64,000 nucleotides of DNA from Blastochloris viridis (GTDB lineage Bacteria; Pseudomonadota; Alphaproteobacteria; Rhizobiales; Xanthobacteraceae). Positions 1-7,839 of this stretch are shown in pieces. Numbering within the stretch: the stretch's first letter is position 1; every line of letters begins with the position of its first letter. The position numbers and the translations under genes were made by a program. The notes beneath the pieces were generated by a model. That model was not told the origin of the DNA, ran no database searches, and was given only the letters and a program-made list of their open reading frames with translations. The stretch lies in contig NZ_CP012946.1 of the NCBI RefSeq assembly GCF_001402875.1, forward strand, positions 350,001-414,000. Reading direction: 5' to 3'.

Positions 1-234
1 GGCGAAGCGCTGCTCGATTTCGGTGCCAGCGGCATCGGGGCGGGCCATCCGGAAGCGTCGCGGCTCGACCTGTCGCCGTCGGGCGACCTCGTGGAGGCTG
101 CCGCCAACCTCTATGCCCATTTGCGCGCGCTCGACCGCTCCGGCGCCGCGTCCATCGCGGTGGCGCCGATTCCGGCGGCGGGGCTTGGCGAGGCGATCCA
201 CGACCGGCTGCGCCGCGCCGCCGCGCCGCGTTGA
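1..234 (+). CDS. tsaC: TsaC/Sua5 threonylcarbamoyl-AMP synthase, C-terminal end
   Basis: This open frame enters from the left edge and ends at TGA 232-234, leaving 77 residues. The stretch LSPSGDLVEAAANLYAHLRALD followed by IPAAGLGEAIHDRLRRAAAPR is what I know as the end of the Sua5-type C-terminal domain of rhizobial L-threonylcarbamoyladenylate synthase. That enzyme makes threonylcarbamoyl-AMP from threonine, bicarbonate and ATP for the t6A37 modification of ANN-decoding tRNAs. The catalytic YrdC domain lies outside the window, so the assignment rests on the C-terminal domain alone. Confidence 0.75.
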   Translation, partial: GEALLDFGASGIGAGHPEASRLDLSPSGDLVEAAANLYAHLRALDRSGAASIAVAPIPAAGLGEAIHDRLRRAAAPR

Positions 235-325
235 CGGGCGGCCTATTCGGGGAATTTTGTGCCGAACCCCATGGCAGCGCTTGAAATCATCGCACCCCCA
301 GCTTACAGAACGGCCCTCGCGTTAT

Positions 326-402
326 GCAGCTGTAGCTCAGTTGGTTAGAGCGCCTGACTGTGGATCAGGAGGTCGGTGGTTCGAGTCCACCCAGCTGTAC
401 CA
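326..402 (+). tRNA. tRNA-His (GTG)
   Basis: A full cloverleaf of 77 nt including an encoded CCA. The acceptor strand 326-332 pairs with 392-398, the D arm is GCTC/GAGC, the anticodon loop CTGTGGA carries GTG, and the T arm is GGTGG/CCACC. The discriminator is A73 and the base before position 1 is T, so the G-1 identity base found in most bacterial tRNA-His is not encoded; this is a known feature of many Alphaproteobacteria. The first pair is a G-T wobble. Confidence 0.95.
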
Positions 403-499
403 TCGCCGCGGAGGGCTGCGCCCTGCGCGAACGAAAAAGCCGATCCCCGAAATGCCGGGACCATGGCGCCGGTTCGCAACGCCCAGGCTCGCCGCCGCG

Positions 500-2236
500 T
501 CATGACAGCCGTCGCTGTGCGAGGTTCAAGACACGATGGCAAATCCTCAACACGTCCGAGCGATGAGTCACGGTTAGAACGGTCCGCCCGGCCAACATGT
601 CCTCAAGAACATCCAGCAGTTGGCGCTCGGTCTCGTCGTCGAGGGCGCTGGTGAATTCGTCGAGCACGATGAGCACCGGGTCGCGGTAGAGCGCCCGTGC
701 CAGCGCCAGCCGCTGGCGCTGGCCGCCCGACAGGTTGCTGCCGTGTTCGCCGACCCGGGTGGCGAGCCCCTGCGGCAGCGCCTCAAGGGTCGGCAGCAGG
801 CCGGTCGCGGCCAGCGCGGCGCGGACGCGGCCGTCGTCGATGGCGTCATCGTCGATGCCGAACGCGACGTTGCGGCGGATGCTGTCATCCTGAAACGCCG
901 GGTGCTGGGGCACGTAGGCCACCCGCCCGCCGGCGGCGAGTTGCTGTGGTGGCAGCCCGTTGATGTGAACCGTCCCGGCCCGTGGCTCGAGCAGGCCGAG
1001 CGCCAGGGCCAGGATGGTGGTCTTGCCGGTTCCGCTGGGACCGACGATGCCGAGGATTTCGCCCGCTTCGACCCGAAACGACAGGCCGTCGAGTACCGGC
1101 GGCATGCCCTCGGAATAGCTGAAGCGGACGTCTCGGAACTCCACGCCTCTGGCCGTGCCCGCGGTCGCAGCCGAAGGCGGCGCTTCCCTCGCGGTTATTG
1201 CGGGGCGACACTGCCCGAGTTCGCGATTCACCGCCTCCAGCGCCGCCCAATGGTGCCGGATCGAGGTGACGTTGTGGAAAATCTGCTGTGCCGACGGCAG
1301 CAGGCGCCAAGCCGCGACCGCGTAGATGGCAAGCAGCGGCCATACGTCGCCGCTGCCCGAGCGGGTCGAGACCAGCACGATGACGATGATGATCATGCCG
1401 CCGAACGCGACCGCTTCGATGGCGTAGCGCGGCACCTGCCGCATGATCTGGCTGCGGGCGTCTGCGGCGCCCGAGGCGTGGGCCATGGCCGCGAACCGTT
1501 TGGCGAAATAGGCCTCGCAGGAGAAAACCTTAACCTCGGCGATGCCGCTGCACATCTCCGCAGCAATCTTATGCATCTGGATGCGGTAGGAATAGGTTTT
1601 CCGGCCGTGCTTGGCGATCAGCGGCGCCAGCATCTTGAAAACGACGAAATAACTTCCGCCCGCCACCAGAAAGGCGATCGCGGCGATCATCGGCTCGACG
1701 CCAACGAGCAAGGTGACGATGGCGAAGATCGAGACGAAGCGCGCGACGTTGGACAGCAGCGGGACCAGAACGTTGGCGACCGTGCTGGTCACGTTGACAG
1801 ACAGCGTCGTCAGCGCCTCGCTGGAATTGCCGCTCAGAAAGCTGGCGTAGGGCCGCGCCAGCAGGTTCTCGAAAATTCGGGTCGAGAGGATTTCGCCGGC
1901 ACGCCAGGTGAACTGGAAGATGCTGTAAGTCGTGGCGACCTGCAGTGCGTTGCCGATAAGAAGTGCGGTAAACGACAATAGCCCCAGCCCGACAATCGGA
2001 CTGGAGAACGGCATGGCGCCGACAACCTCCTTCAGCAGGGGATTGCCGATATTTCCGGTAGCGACGTAGTTCACGAACGGCGCAATGCTGGCAACGCCAA
2101 CGATCTCGGCGATGCTGGCGGCGAACATGATGACGACGATCAGAACCAGCGATCCCTTGCGGTTCAGTTCGCCGAGAACATCGCCGACGTTTCCGAGTAT
2201 TCGTTTCAGAAACCGGTTCAATACCGAGTTCGCCAT
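500..2236 (-). CDS. ABC exporter, fused permease and ATPase (MsbA/PglK type)
   Basis: A 578-residue half-transporter. An N-terminal membrane region (about residues 28-310) holds several hydrophobic helices. The nucleotide-binding domain has Walker A GPSGTGKTT (399-407), signature LSGGQ (502-506), Walker B VLIVLDEF (521-528) and the H-loop histidine near 558. The layout matches lipid or lipid-linked glycan flippases such as MsbA and PglK. The ATG at 2236 was chosen because GGGAGA lies upstream and the more distal in-frame extension is low-complexity. It lies at the downstream edge of the biosynthetic cluster and reads in the same direction as the ROK kinase, so it is the likely exporter of the product. 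Walker B ends DEF rather than the common DEP or DEA. Confidence 0.85.
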   Translation of the reverse strand: MANSVLNRFLKRILGNVGDVLGELNRKGSLVLIVVIMFAASIAEIVGVASIAPFVNYVATGNIGNPLLKEVVGAMPFSSPIVGLGLLSFTALLIGNALQVATTYSIFQFTWRAGEILSTRIFENLLARPYASFLSGNSSEALTTLSVNVTSTVANVLVPLLSNVARFVSIFAIVTLLVGVEPMIAAIAFLVAGGSYFVVFKMLAPLIAKHGRKTYSYRIQMHKIAAEMCSGIAEVKVFSCEAYFAKRFAAMAHASGAADARSQIMRQVPRYAIEAVAFGGMIIIVIVLVSTRSGSGDVWPLLAIYAVAAWRLLPSAQQIFHNVTSIRHHWAALEAVNRELGQCRPAITAREAPPSAATAGTARGVEFRDVRFSYSEGMPPVLDGLSFRVEAGEILGIVGPSGTGKTTILALALGLLEPRAGTVHINGLPPQQLAAGGRVAYVPQHPAFQDDSIRRNVAFGIDDDAIDDGRVRAALAATGLLPTLEALPQGLATRVGEHGSNLSGGQRQRLALARALYRDPVLIVLDEFTSALDDETERQLLDVLEDMLAGRTVLTVTHRSDVLRICHRVLNLAQRRLS

Positions 2237-2659
2237 AACGTCGTTCTTTCTCCCGTCCGTGGTCGGTTCATCTCGGTCGACCGGCGTCACGCCGCCGCGG
2301 CCGGCCGGCCGTTGCCGGTCAAGGCGCGGTCGTCCGTTGTCAGCCAAGCCGTTGATTGAGCTGGAAACCTGACGGTCCTGCTGCTGCAAAGGCCGTGCGG
2401 AAGGCCCATCGATGCCGGCGGTACTCACACCAAAATTCCCGCTCGATCACGACGATGCGACGGCGGAGACAGCAGGGTCCCCGGCCCCATCTACCAGCAA
2501 CGTTCTGGTTTTACCACCTCCGCCCGGCCTTGGCGGAATTATACCAACGGCGCCGGCGGCCGGCCGTCGGTTCCGAGCGCAGTTTCAGCAAGATATTGAT
2601 TGTAATAATGAAAATCTTGGGCGTTCGACGGCTCCATGCGTCAGCATCCGGCGCGGTTG
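2237..2659. other. Gap before the ABC exporter gene
   Basis: No convincing gene. The right part (about 2575-2625) is markedly A+T-rich for this window and may hold the exporter promoter on the minus strand. I see no repeat or RNA gene. Confidence 0.4.
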
Positions 2660-3616
2660 CTATCGGTCGGTGAGGCTTGGCGCCAACGCCGTTCGTATGG
2701 CGGCCAAGGTGGCGGCGTCGAGCGCGACCGCGCCGAGTTTGCCGCCTGCGCGGGCGAATTGCGCGGCGCCCAGCGCGGCGGCGGCGTCGGGCTCGTGCGA
2801 GACGTGCACCCCGGCCACGCTGCGGCAGGCGTCGGCGCGGAAGCGGGCGGCGCCGCCGGTGACGACGAGGCGGGAGACGCCGAAGCGGTCGGCCAGCCCG
2901 TCTTTCGCTCGCGCCAGCCACCGCGCGAACGCGGCGTCGGGCAGCGCCGGGTCGGCCAGGGTTGCCTGCAGGCAGCCGCGCCGGCCGCAGCGGCAGATCC
3001 GGTCGGGATCGCCGAGCGGGAGGTGGCCGAGCGTCGCGGCGCCATCGCCGGTCGCGACCAGCGCGCCGCCGCGGACGAGGCCGACGCCGAGCCCGGTGCC
3101 GAGGCTGAGCACGGCAACGGTGTCGGCGCCGCCGAACCCGCCGGCATGGAATTCCCACACCGCCGCCGCCATGCCGTCGTCGAGGTCGAACAGCGTCGCG
3201 CCGCCGGTCGCCTGCCGCACCAGCGCCGAGAGGCCGAGGCCGATCCAGTCTGGCCGGCTTGGCCAGCCGTCGATCCGGCCATCGGCATCGAGCCCGGCTG
3301 CGCGCGCCAGCCCGACGCCAACGGGGGCGGCATCGCCGCAGATCCGCTCGACCACCGCGCGCAGCGTTGTGCCGGCTTGCTGCGGCGGTGGGGTCGCGAT
3401 CCGGACGAAACGGACCTCGCCGCTGCGCACCATCCCCACGCCGCGGGTGTGGGTTGCGCCGATGTCCAGCGCCAGGGGCAGCAGCGCGTCCGACGCAGCG
3501 GCGCGGGGCTTGGCCGGCCCAGCACCTTTCGCCGACGCGGGAACCGGTTTGCGGACGAAATGCGGCATGTCTGCCTTCGCGGTGCTCGGACCACGCTGCC
3601 TCGGCCTGATTGGCAT
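2660..3616 (-). CDS. ROK-family sugar kinase
   Basis: A 318-residue ROK protein without a DNA-binding N-terminus, hence a kinase rather than a NagC-type repressor. It shows the phosphate-binding motif LALDIGATHTRGVG (about 48-61), acidic residues at 146-147 at the catalytic position, the second nucleotide motif LSLGTGLGVGLV (170-181), and the ROK zinc site CRCGRRGC (208-215). Kanosamine 6-kinases such as RifN belong to this family, which matters because HAD, DegT and Gfo/Idh partners lie in the same cluster. The first 40 residues are low-complexity, so a start at residue 17 (3568) is possible. It follows the methyltransferase by 9 bp. Confidence 0.8.
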   Translation of the reverse strand: MPIRPRQRGPSTAKADMPHFVRKPVPASAKGAGPAKPRAAASDALLPLALDIGATHTRGVGMVRSGEVRFVRIATPPPQQAGTTLRAVVERICGDAAPVGVGLARAAGLDADGRIDGWPSRPDWIGLGLSALVRQATGGATLFDLDDGMAAAVWEFHAGGFGGADTVAVLSLGTGLGVGLVRGGALVATGDGAATLGHLPLGDPDRICRCGRRGCLQATLADPALPDAAFARWLARAKDGLADRFGVSRLVVTGGAARFRADACRSVAGVHVSHEPDAAAALGAAQFARAGGKLGAVALDAATLAAIRTALAPSLTDR

Positions 3617-3625
3617 GCGCTCGTG

Positions 3626-4597
3626 TCACCCGACCGTGGCGGTCACGAACTTGTCGACGCTGCCCGGCATCGCCCGCACCGCGACGTCGCTGAAGCCGGC
3701 GCGCTTAAGCCGTGCGGTGAAGTCGGCGATGTCGTCGCAGAACCTGGCGCCGCATCTCAGCCAGTCGACCAGCATGAGGTCGGTGAGGGCAAGCGGGCCG
3801 TCGTCTTGGCGGAACATGTCGCGTACCACCAAGGTGGCGCCCGGCTTTGCTGCGCCGCGCGCGGCGTGCAGCAGCCGGTCGAGGGCGTGGTCCGCCAGCA
3901 GGTGGGCGACGTTGAGCAGCAAGATCAGGTCGGCGCTGCGGACGGCGCCGGCCACCACCACAGCATCGCGCAGATCGCCGGCGATGAATTCGATCCGATG
4001 GTTGGCGCCATCGGCGCGAGCCTGGAAGGCGGGGTGTAGCGCGGGCCGGTCGACCACGCGGAAGCGGGCGGCCGGCAGCAAGCCGGCGAGTTCGGCCGCG
4101 ACGCTGCCGTCGCCGCCGCCGAGGTCGACCACCCGCGCCGCGCCGGCCGAACCAATGATCTTGCGAACCCGCAGCGCGGTCTCGCGCGCGGTCGCCGCCA
4201 TCGCCTGCGCAAAGGCCGCGACGAAGGCGGGGTCATCGAGGTCGTCGAGCGGGTCGTTGGTCTCGTCCGACACCAGCGCGCGGCGGAGGCTGTCGCGGCT
4301 TCGGTGCCAGTCGTGCAGACGCTGCTCCAAGGCAAGCAGCACACGGTAGCGCGTCAACTCCGGCGAGAGCCGGTAGCGCCCGGCGTCGTGCTCGACCAGC
4401 CCGGCCCGTCCGAGCAGCGTCAGCACGATGGCGGCCGAATCCGGGCGCCATCCGGTGGCGCCGGCCAGCTCCTCGACGCCGACGCCGCGTTCCAGCGCGG
4501 CGAGGGCGCCATCGCGCTCGGCGAGCATCAACAGTTCGGACAGCTTGTAGGCCATCGCCCAGAACAGCAGCCGTTCGGGCGCTGCATCGGTGGTCAT
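3626..4597 (-). CDS. O-methyltransferase with winged-helix dimerisation domain
   Basis: 323 residues. An N-terminal helical/winged domain (about 15-85), as in plant and actinobacterial small-molecule O-methyltransferases, precedes a Rossmann SAM domain with motif I VVDLGGGDGSV (156-166) and a late acidic segment. It should methylate a hydroxyl on a small intermediate. The gene overlaps the preceding gene by ATGA, so the two are translationally coupled. The same N-terminal pattern (AYKxSEL...GALxAL) recurs in the C-terminal half of the ligase fusion at 7840-10023, so the two methyltransferase regions look paralogous. Confidence 0.85.
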   Translation of the reverse strand: MTTDAAPERLLFWAMAYKLSELLMLAERDGALAALERGVGVEELAGATGWRPDSAAIVLTLLGRAGLVEHDAGRYRLSPELTRYRVLLALEQRLHDWHRSRDSLRRALVSDETNDPLDDLDDPAFVAAFAQAMAATARETALRVRKIIGSAGAARVVDLGGGDGSVAAELAGLLPAARFRVVDRPALHPAFQARADGANHRIEFIAGDLRDAVVVAGAVRSADLILLLNVAHLLADHALDRLLHAARGAAKPGATLVVRDMFRQDDGPLALTDLMLVDWLRCGARFCDDIADFTARLKRAGFSDVAVRAMPGSVDKFVTATVG

Positions 4598-5307
4598 GGT
4601 CCAGCTCCGGGCCGCGGCGACGCCGGCCGCACCAGATGGTGGATGCCGACCACCAGCGGCTGGCAGCCGGCGAACCGGCCCTCGCGCGAGGTGGGAAGGG
4701 TGAGCCCGAGCGCGAGGAACACCTCGCCCTCGGCGCGTTCGCCGAGCCAGGCCGCGGCGAAGCCACGGTCGAGCGTGCCATCGCCGATGTGCGGGGCGCA
4801 GGCCTGGCGGGTCGCCGTCTCCGGCACGATCCAGTCGAACCGTTCGCCAACGTCATCGTCGAACACCAGCCGCAGGAAGGTGCGGCCGCGGGTGTGGCGA
4901 CGGGCGTAGAGGTCGAGCAGGCGCGCCCGCACCAGCCCGGCCGAGCGCGGCGCCGCCAGTGCGGTCGTCACGTCGTCGGCGCAGACGGCAGTGAGCAGGG
5001 CGCGAAAGTCGGCCGCCGCCACGGCGCCGTCGGGTGCCGGCGCGCCGGCGAGGAGGCGGTCCTCGGGACGCGCGGCGCCGGGGTGCGCCGCCACCGCCAC
5101 CCGCGTCCACCGGCGATAGCGAAACGGCCCGCCGGGATCATCCGCCCAGGTGGCGGGGATGGGCGATGGCCGGATCCAGGCGCCGTGCGCGGTGATGCCG
5201 GCGACACAGCCGCGCGCCTCGTCCTCGGTCGTGATGGCGAGCGGCAGCAACCGCAGGGTTTCATCTTGAATCGGCGCGCGGTTTACGTGTGGAATGTGCG
5301 CGGTCAT
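4594..5307 (-). CDS. Unknown cluster protein, possibly dual-OB type
   Basis: 237 residues, not securely recognised. The segment ARGCVAGI...GAWIRPSPI near the N-terminus resembles the GRCVAGI...WIRPV pattern of dual-OB-fold proteins, but this is recalled from memory and weak. The protein has no signal peptide, membrane helix or obvious catalytic motif; the C-terminal half is rich in charged residues and ends LVVGIHHLVRP. GGGGGAC precedes the ATG. It is first in the run hypothetical-methyltransferase-ROK kinase and starts 23 bp from the divergent glycosyltransferase gene, so a role in the pathway is likely but undefined. Confidence 0.6.
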   Translation of the reverse strand: MTAHIPHVNRAPIQDETLRLLPLAITTEDEARGCVAGITAHGAWIRPSPIPATWADDPGGPFRYRRWTRVAVAAHPGAARPEDRLLAGAPAPDGAVAAADFRALLTAVCADDVTTALAAPRSAGLVRARLLDLYARRHTRGRTFLRLVFDDDVGERFDWIVPETATRQACAPHIGDGTLDRGFAAAWLGERAEGEVFLALGLTLPTSREGRFAGCQPLVVGIHHLVRPASPRPGAGP

Positions 5308-5330
5308 GCCGTCCCCCGCCGTGAGGCCCG

Positions 5331-6191
5331 ATGTCCGTCAGCCTGATCGTCATCACACGGGAGACCGGCGCGCGACTGGCGTGCTGCCTGGCCGCGACCG
5401 CCGCCCACCGTCCTGCCGCCGACGAGCGCATCCTGGTGGTCGACGCCGAGCAGGTGCCGGCCGCCCTGGACGCGCTCGCGTCCGGCTGGCGGCTGGTGTG
5501 CGGCGGCGGCCGTGGCCGGGCGGCGGCGCGCAACGCCGGCGCGGGCGCGGCAACCGGCGACGTGCTCGCCTTTCTCGACGGCGATGTGCTCACCGCGCCG
5601 GACTGGCTGCAGCGGCTCAAGGCGGCGCTGACGGCCGGCATCCTCGGCCGTGGCCGTATTCGCGATCTGCTCGGGGCGGCGCCGTGCCGCGACTTCGCCG
5701 CCGGCGGGCCGGGGTTCCCGCCGCTTGCGCCGCAGGCGCTGGCGCAGGCCGGCTTCGCCCCGGTCGGCTACCGGCTCGGCATCAGCCTGCTGGAGCAGGC
5801 GGTCGAGGCGCGGTTCGTCGCCGGCGAGGCGGCGCTGCCGCCGTGGCTGGCGGCGGCGGGCGCCAATTTCATGGTGCGGCGATCGACCTGGGCCGACCTC
5901 GGCGGCCAGGACGAGCGGTTCGGCCGCGACTGGGGCTGCGAGGACCTCGAATTCGCCTACCGCGCCGCAAAGGTCGGGCCGATCGCCTTTGCCGCCGACG
6001 CGGTGGGCTACCATCTCGCCCATGTCCAGCCCGGACGGTGGGGCGCCCACGCCCGCACCCACGAGCTGTTTCTTGACCTCCATCCCGGCCCCGCGGTCGC
6101 CGCGCTGCCGTGCCTGCTGGCGCCGGATGGCTCGCTCCAGCGCTATCGCGCCGCGCTGGCGGCGGACGGGGTCAGCGGCGTGGGGCGGTGA
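5331..6191 (+). CDS. Family 2 glycosyltransferase
   Basis: 286 residues with a GT-A fold: N-terminal SLIVITRETG, the metal/nucleotide-sugar motif FLDGDVLT (D83 and D85), GANFMVRRSTW, and the acceptor-side GCEDLEFAYRA motif that places the general base. It should transfer a sugar from a nucleotide donor to a cluster intermediate. The gene is alone on the plus strand in a minus-strand region and begins 23 bp from the divergent gene at 5307. Its last 20 bp overlap the 3' end of the deacetylase gene. The donor could be the 3-aminosugar proposed for this cluster, which is inference. Confidence 0.85.
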   Translation: MSVSLIVITRETGARLACCLAATAAHRPAADERILVVDAEQVPAALDALASGWRLVCGGGRGRAAARNAGAGAATGDVLAFLDGDVLTAPDWLQRLKAALTAGILGRGRIRDLLGAAPCRDFAAGGPGFPPLAPQALAQAGFAPVGYRLGISLLEQAVEARFVAGEAALPPWLAAAGANFMVRRSTWADLGGQDERFGRDWGCEDLEFAYRAAKVGPIAFAADAVGYHLAHVQPGRWGAHARTHELFLDLHPGPAVAALPCLLAPDGSLQRYRAALAADGVSGVGR

Positions 6192-6825
6192 CATCGCTGT
6201 CTCCATTCCAGGCCCGCAGCGCCGCCGCGAGGGCAGCCCGGTTTCCGAACAGGCCGACGGCCTGGCTGCGGTAGAGCGCCGCCGCCGCGATCCACGGCTC
6301 CACCGCATCGGCGGCGGCCGGATGGCGGCGCGGCGCGTATGGAAAATCCGGGTAGTGCCGCTGCGGTGCGGCGATGCCGGCTGCAGCGAGGCGGACGACG
6401 CGGTGGTCGACGTGCGCGCCCGCGCCGCCGGCCGGGACGTGGAGGCGGTCGCCGGCATGCACCACTGCTGCGAGGCGGGCCGCGATCACCACCGGCAACG
6501 CCCGGTCGGCCGTCGCAAGCGGGCCGCGCAACGCCTGTGCGTCGGCATAGATCGGCGCGCCGCCGACGGTGCGCAGCGCCGCGTCGACCAAGCCGAGCGA
6601 GAGGGCGTCGGCGCCGATCTGCGCCAGCGCCGCGGCGTTCTCGGCCCGGCGCAGCGCCGGCGTGGCGACGCGGCGCCAGCCCTCGCCGGGCAACGCGGCG
6701 TCACCGTCGAACACCGTCACCACCAGCGGGCGGGCTCCGGCTGCGGCGACGCCGAGCAGCTCGATCCCGCACGACCACACCGCGTCGTCCGGGTGCGGCG
6801 ATAGGAACACCTCGCGCCCGGACAT
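6172..6825 (-). CDS. PIG-L family deacetylase
   Basis: 217 residues. The N-terminal SPHPDDAVWSCG (H11, D13, D14) is the zinc and catalytic motif of GlcNAc-PI/MshB/BshB-type N-deacetylases, and AHVDH supplies the third zinc ligand further on. Family members remove N-acetyl groups from aminosugar conjugates. The ATG overlaps the stop of the reductase gene (ATGA at 6822-6825 region), which fixes the start. Its position beside a glycosyltransferase suggests unmasking of an N-acyl aminosugar after transfer. Confidence 0.85.
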   Translation of the reverse strand: MSGREVFLSPHPDDAVWSCGIELLGVAAAGARPLVVTVFDGDAALPGEGWRRVATPALRRAENAAALAQIGADALSLGLVDAALRTVGGAPIYADAQALRGPLATADRALPVVIAARLAAVVHAGDRLHVPAGGAGAHVDHRVVRLAAAGIAAPQRHYPDFPYAPRRHPAAADAVEPWIAAAALYRSQAVGLFGNRAALAAALRAWNGDSDVTAPRR

Positions 6826-7559
6826 CAGAACCGCGCTCCGCCATCGACCGCCAGGGTGGTGCCGTTGATGTAGGCGGCTTCGGCCGAGGCGAGAAACGCC
6901 ACCGCGGCGGCGACGTCGCGCGGCGTGCCGAGTCGGGCGCAGCCGATGCGCTCGACCACCCGGTGCTGCTCCTCGGCGCTGTAGCTGTCGCGGTCCTCCA
7001 TCGCCCCCGGCGACACCACGTTGACGGTGATGCCGAAGCCGCCGACCTCGCCGGCCAGCGAGGCCGCCCACGCCGCCAGCGCCGCCTTCGAGGCGGCATA
7101 GGCGGCCTGGCCGGGCAGGCCGGCCTGCCCGGCGCGCGAGCCGATGACGACGATGCGGCCGTGCCGCGCCTTGATCATGTCCTTCAGGGTGAGGCGGGCG
7201 AACTCGATCTGGGCCGCGACGTTGAGGTGCAGCAGCGGCCCGACCGCGTCCGGTCGTGCCGTGAGCGCCGGCCCGCGCACCTTGGCGCCGGCCGCGAGCA
7301 CCACCACCGTCGGCGCCCCGGCGGTGGCCTTGAGGTCGCGGACGGCGCGCTGCGGCCCATCGGGTTCGAGGAGGTCGCAGCGCAGCGGCCGGAAGTCGCC
7401 GCCCGCCGCGGCGATCTCGGCGCCGAGCGCGTCGGCGCGGTCGTGGCGGCTGCGGTAGAGCCCGACCACCACCGGAATGGTGCGCGCCAGCGCGCGGCAG
7501 ATCTCGGCCCCGATCGGCCCGGTCGCACCTGTCACCGCGACCATTGGCGGCGCGGTCAT
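6825..7559 (-). CDS. Short-chain reductase, FabG/ketoreductase type
   Basis: 244 residues. The glycine-rich NADP motif TGATGPIG (10-17), catalytic S141, Y154 and K158 (YAASK) and the C-terminal INGTTLAVDGGARF are all classical SDR/FabG features. It sits between the carrier-protein gene and the deacetylase with 4-bp overlaps on both sides, so it most likely reduces a 3-oxoacyl group on that carrier. Other SDR substrates cannot be excluded from sequence. Confidence 0.85.
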   Translation of the reverse strand: MTAPPMVAVTGATGPIGAEICRALARTIPVVVGLYRSRHDRADALGAEIAAAGGDFRPLRCDLLEPDGPQRAVRDLKATAGAPTVVVLAAGAKVRGPALTARPDAVGPLLHLNVAAQIEFARLTLKDMIKARHGRIVVIGSRAGQAGLPGQAAYAASKAALAAWAASLAGEVGGFGITVNVVSPGAMEDRDSYSAEEQHRVVERIGCARLGTPRDVAAAVAFLASAEAAYINGTTLAVDGGARF

Positions 7560-7825
7560 TGCGTTGCCGACGGCGGCTCGGCCGCCAGCCGGCGGCGGAC
7601 GTAGGCCTCCAGCACGTCGAGCGATTCGAGCAGGTCGCTGCGCAGATCCTCGTCGGGAATCTCGACGCCGAACTCGACCTCGATGCCGATCAGGATCTCG
7701 AGCGCGTCGACCGAGGAGATGCCGACCTCGCGCAAGAGGTTCAAGCCCTCCAGCGATGCCGGCGGCTGGGTCAGCCGCAGCGATTTGAGAATGGTGTCGG
7801 CAATGCGCTCTCGGATCGGTTGCAT
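7556..7825 (-). CDS. Acyl carrier protein
   Basis: 89 residues, acidic and helical. The phosphopantetheine site is LREVGISSVDALEIL with S38 as attachment serine; the usual Asp before it is Ser here. The following ExEFGVEIPDEDL is typical of helix III entry. It is not the housekeeping AcpP, which has GADSLD. It stands between the ligase fusion (14 bp upstream) and the reductase (4-bp overlap), so it is the dedicated carrier of this pathway. Confidence 0.9.
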   Translation of the reverse strand: MQPIRERIADTILKSLRLTQPPASLEGLNLLREVGISSVDALEILIGIEVEFGVEIPDEDLRSDLLESLDVLEAYVRRRLAAEPPSATQ

Positions 7826-7839
7826 GGTGTTGCCCTCAT

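Noticed and set aside
620..1981. Long plus-strand open frame opposite the ABC exporter
   Set aside because: Composition is that of the antisense strand of a high-GC gene; no domain, no ribosome site, and the minus-strand ATPase motifs are complete.
2412..4349. 645-residue plus-strand open frame over the ROK kinase and methyltransferase
   Set aside because: Low-complexity Ser/Arg/Pro-rich shadow; both minus-strand genes have intact family motifs.
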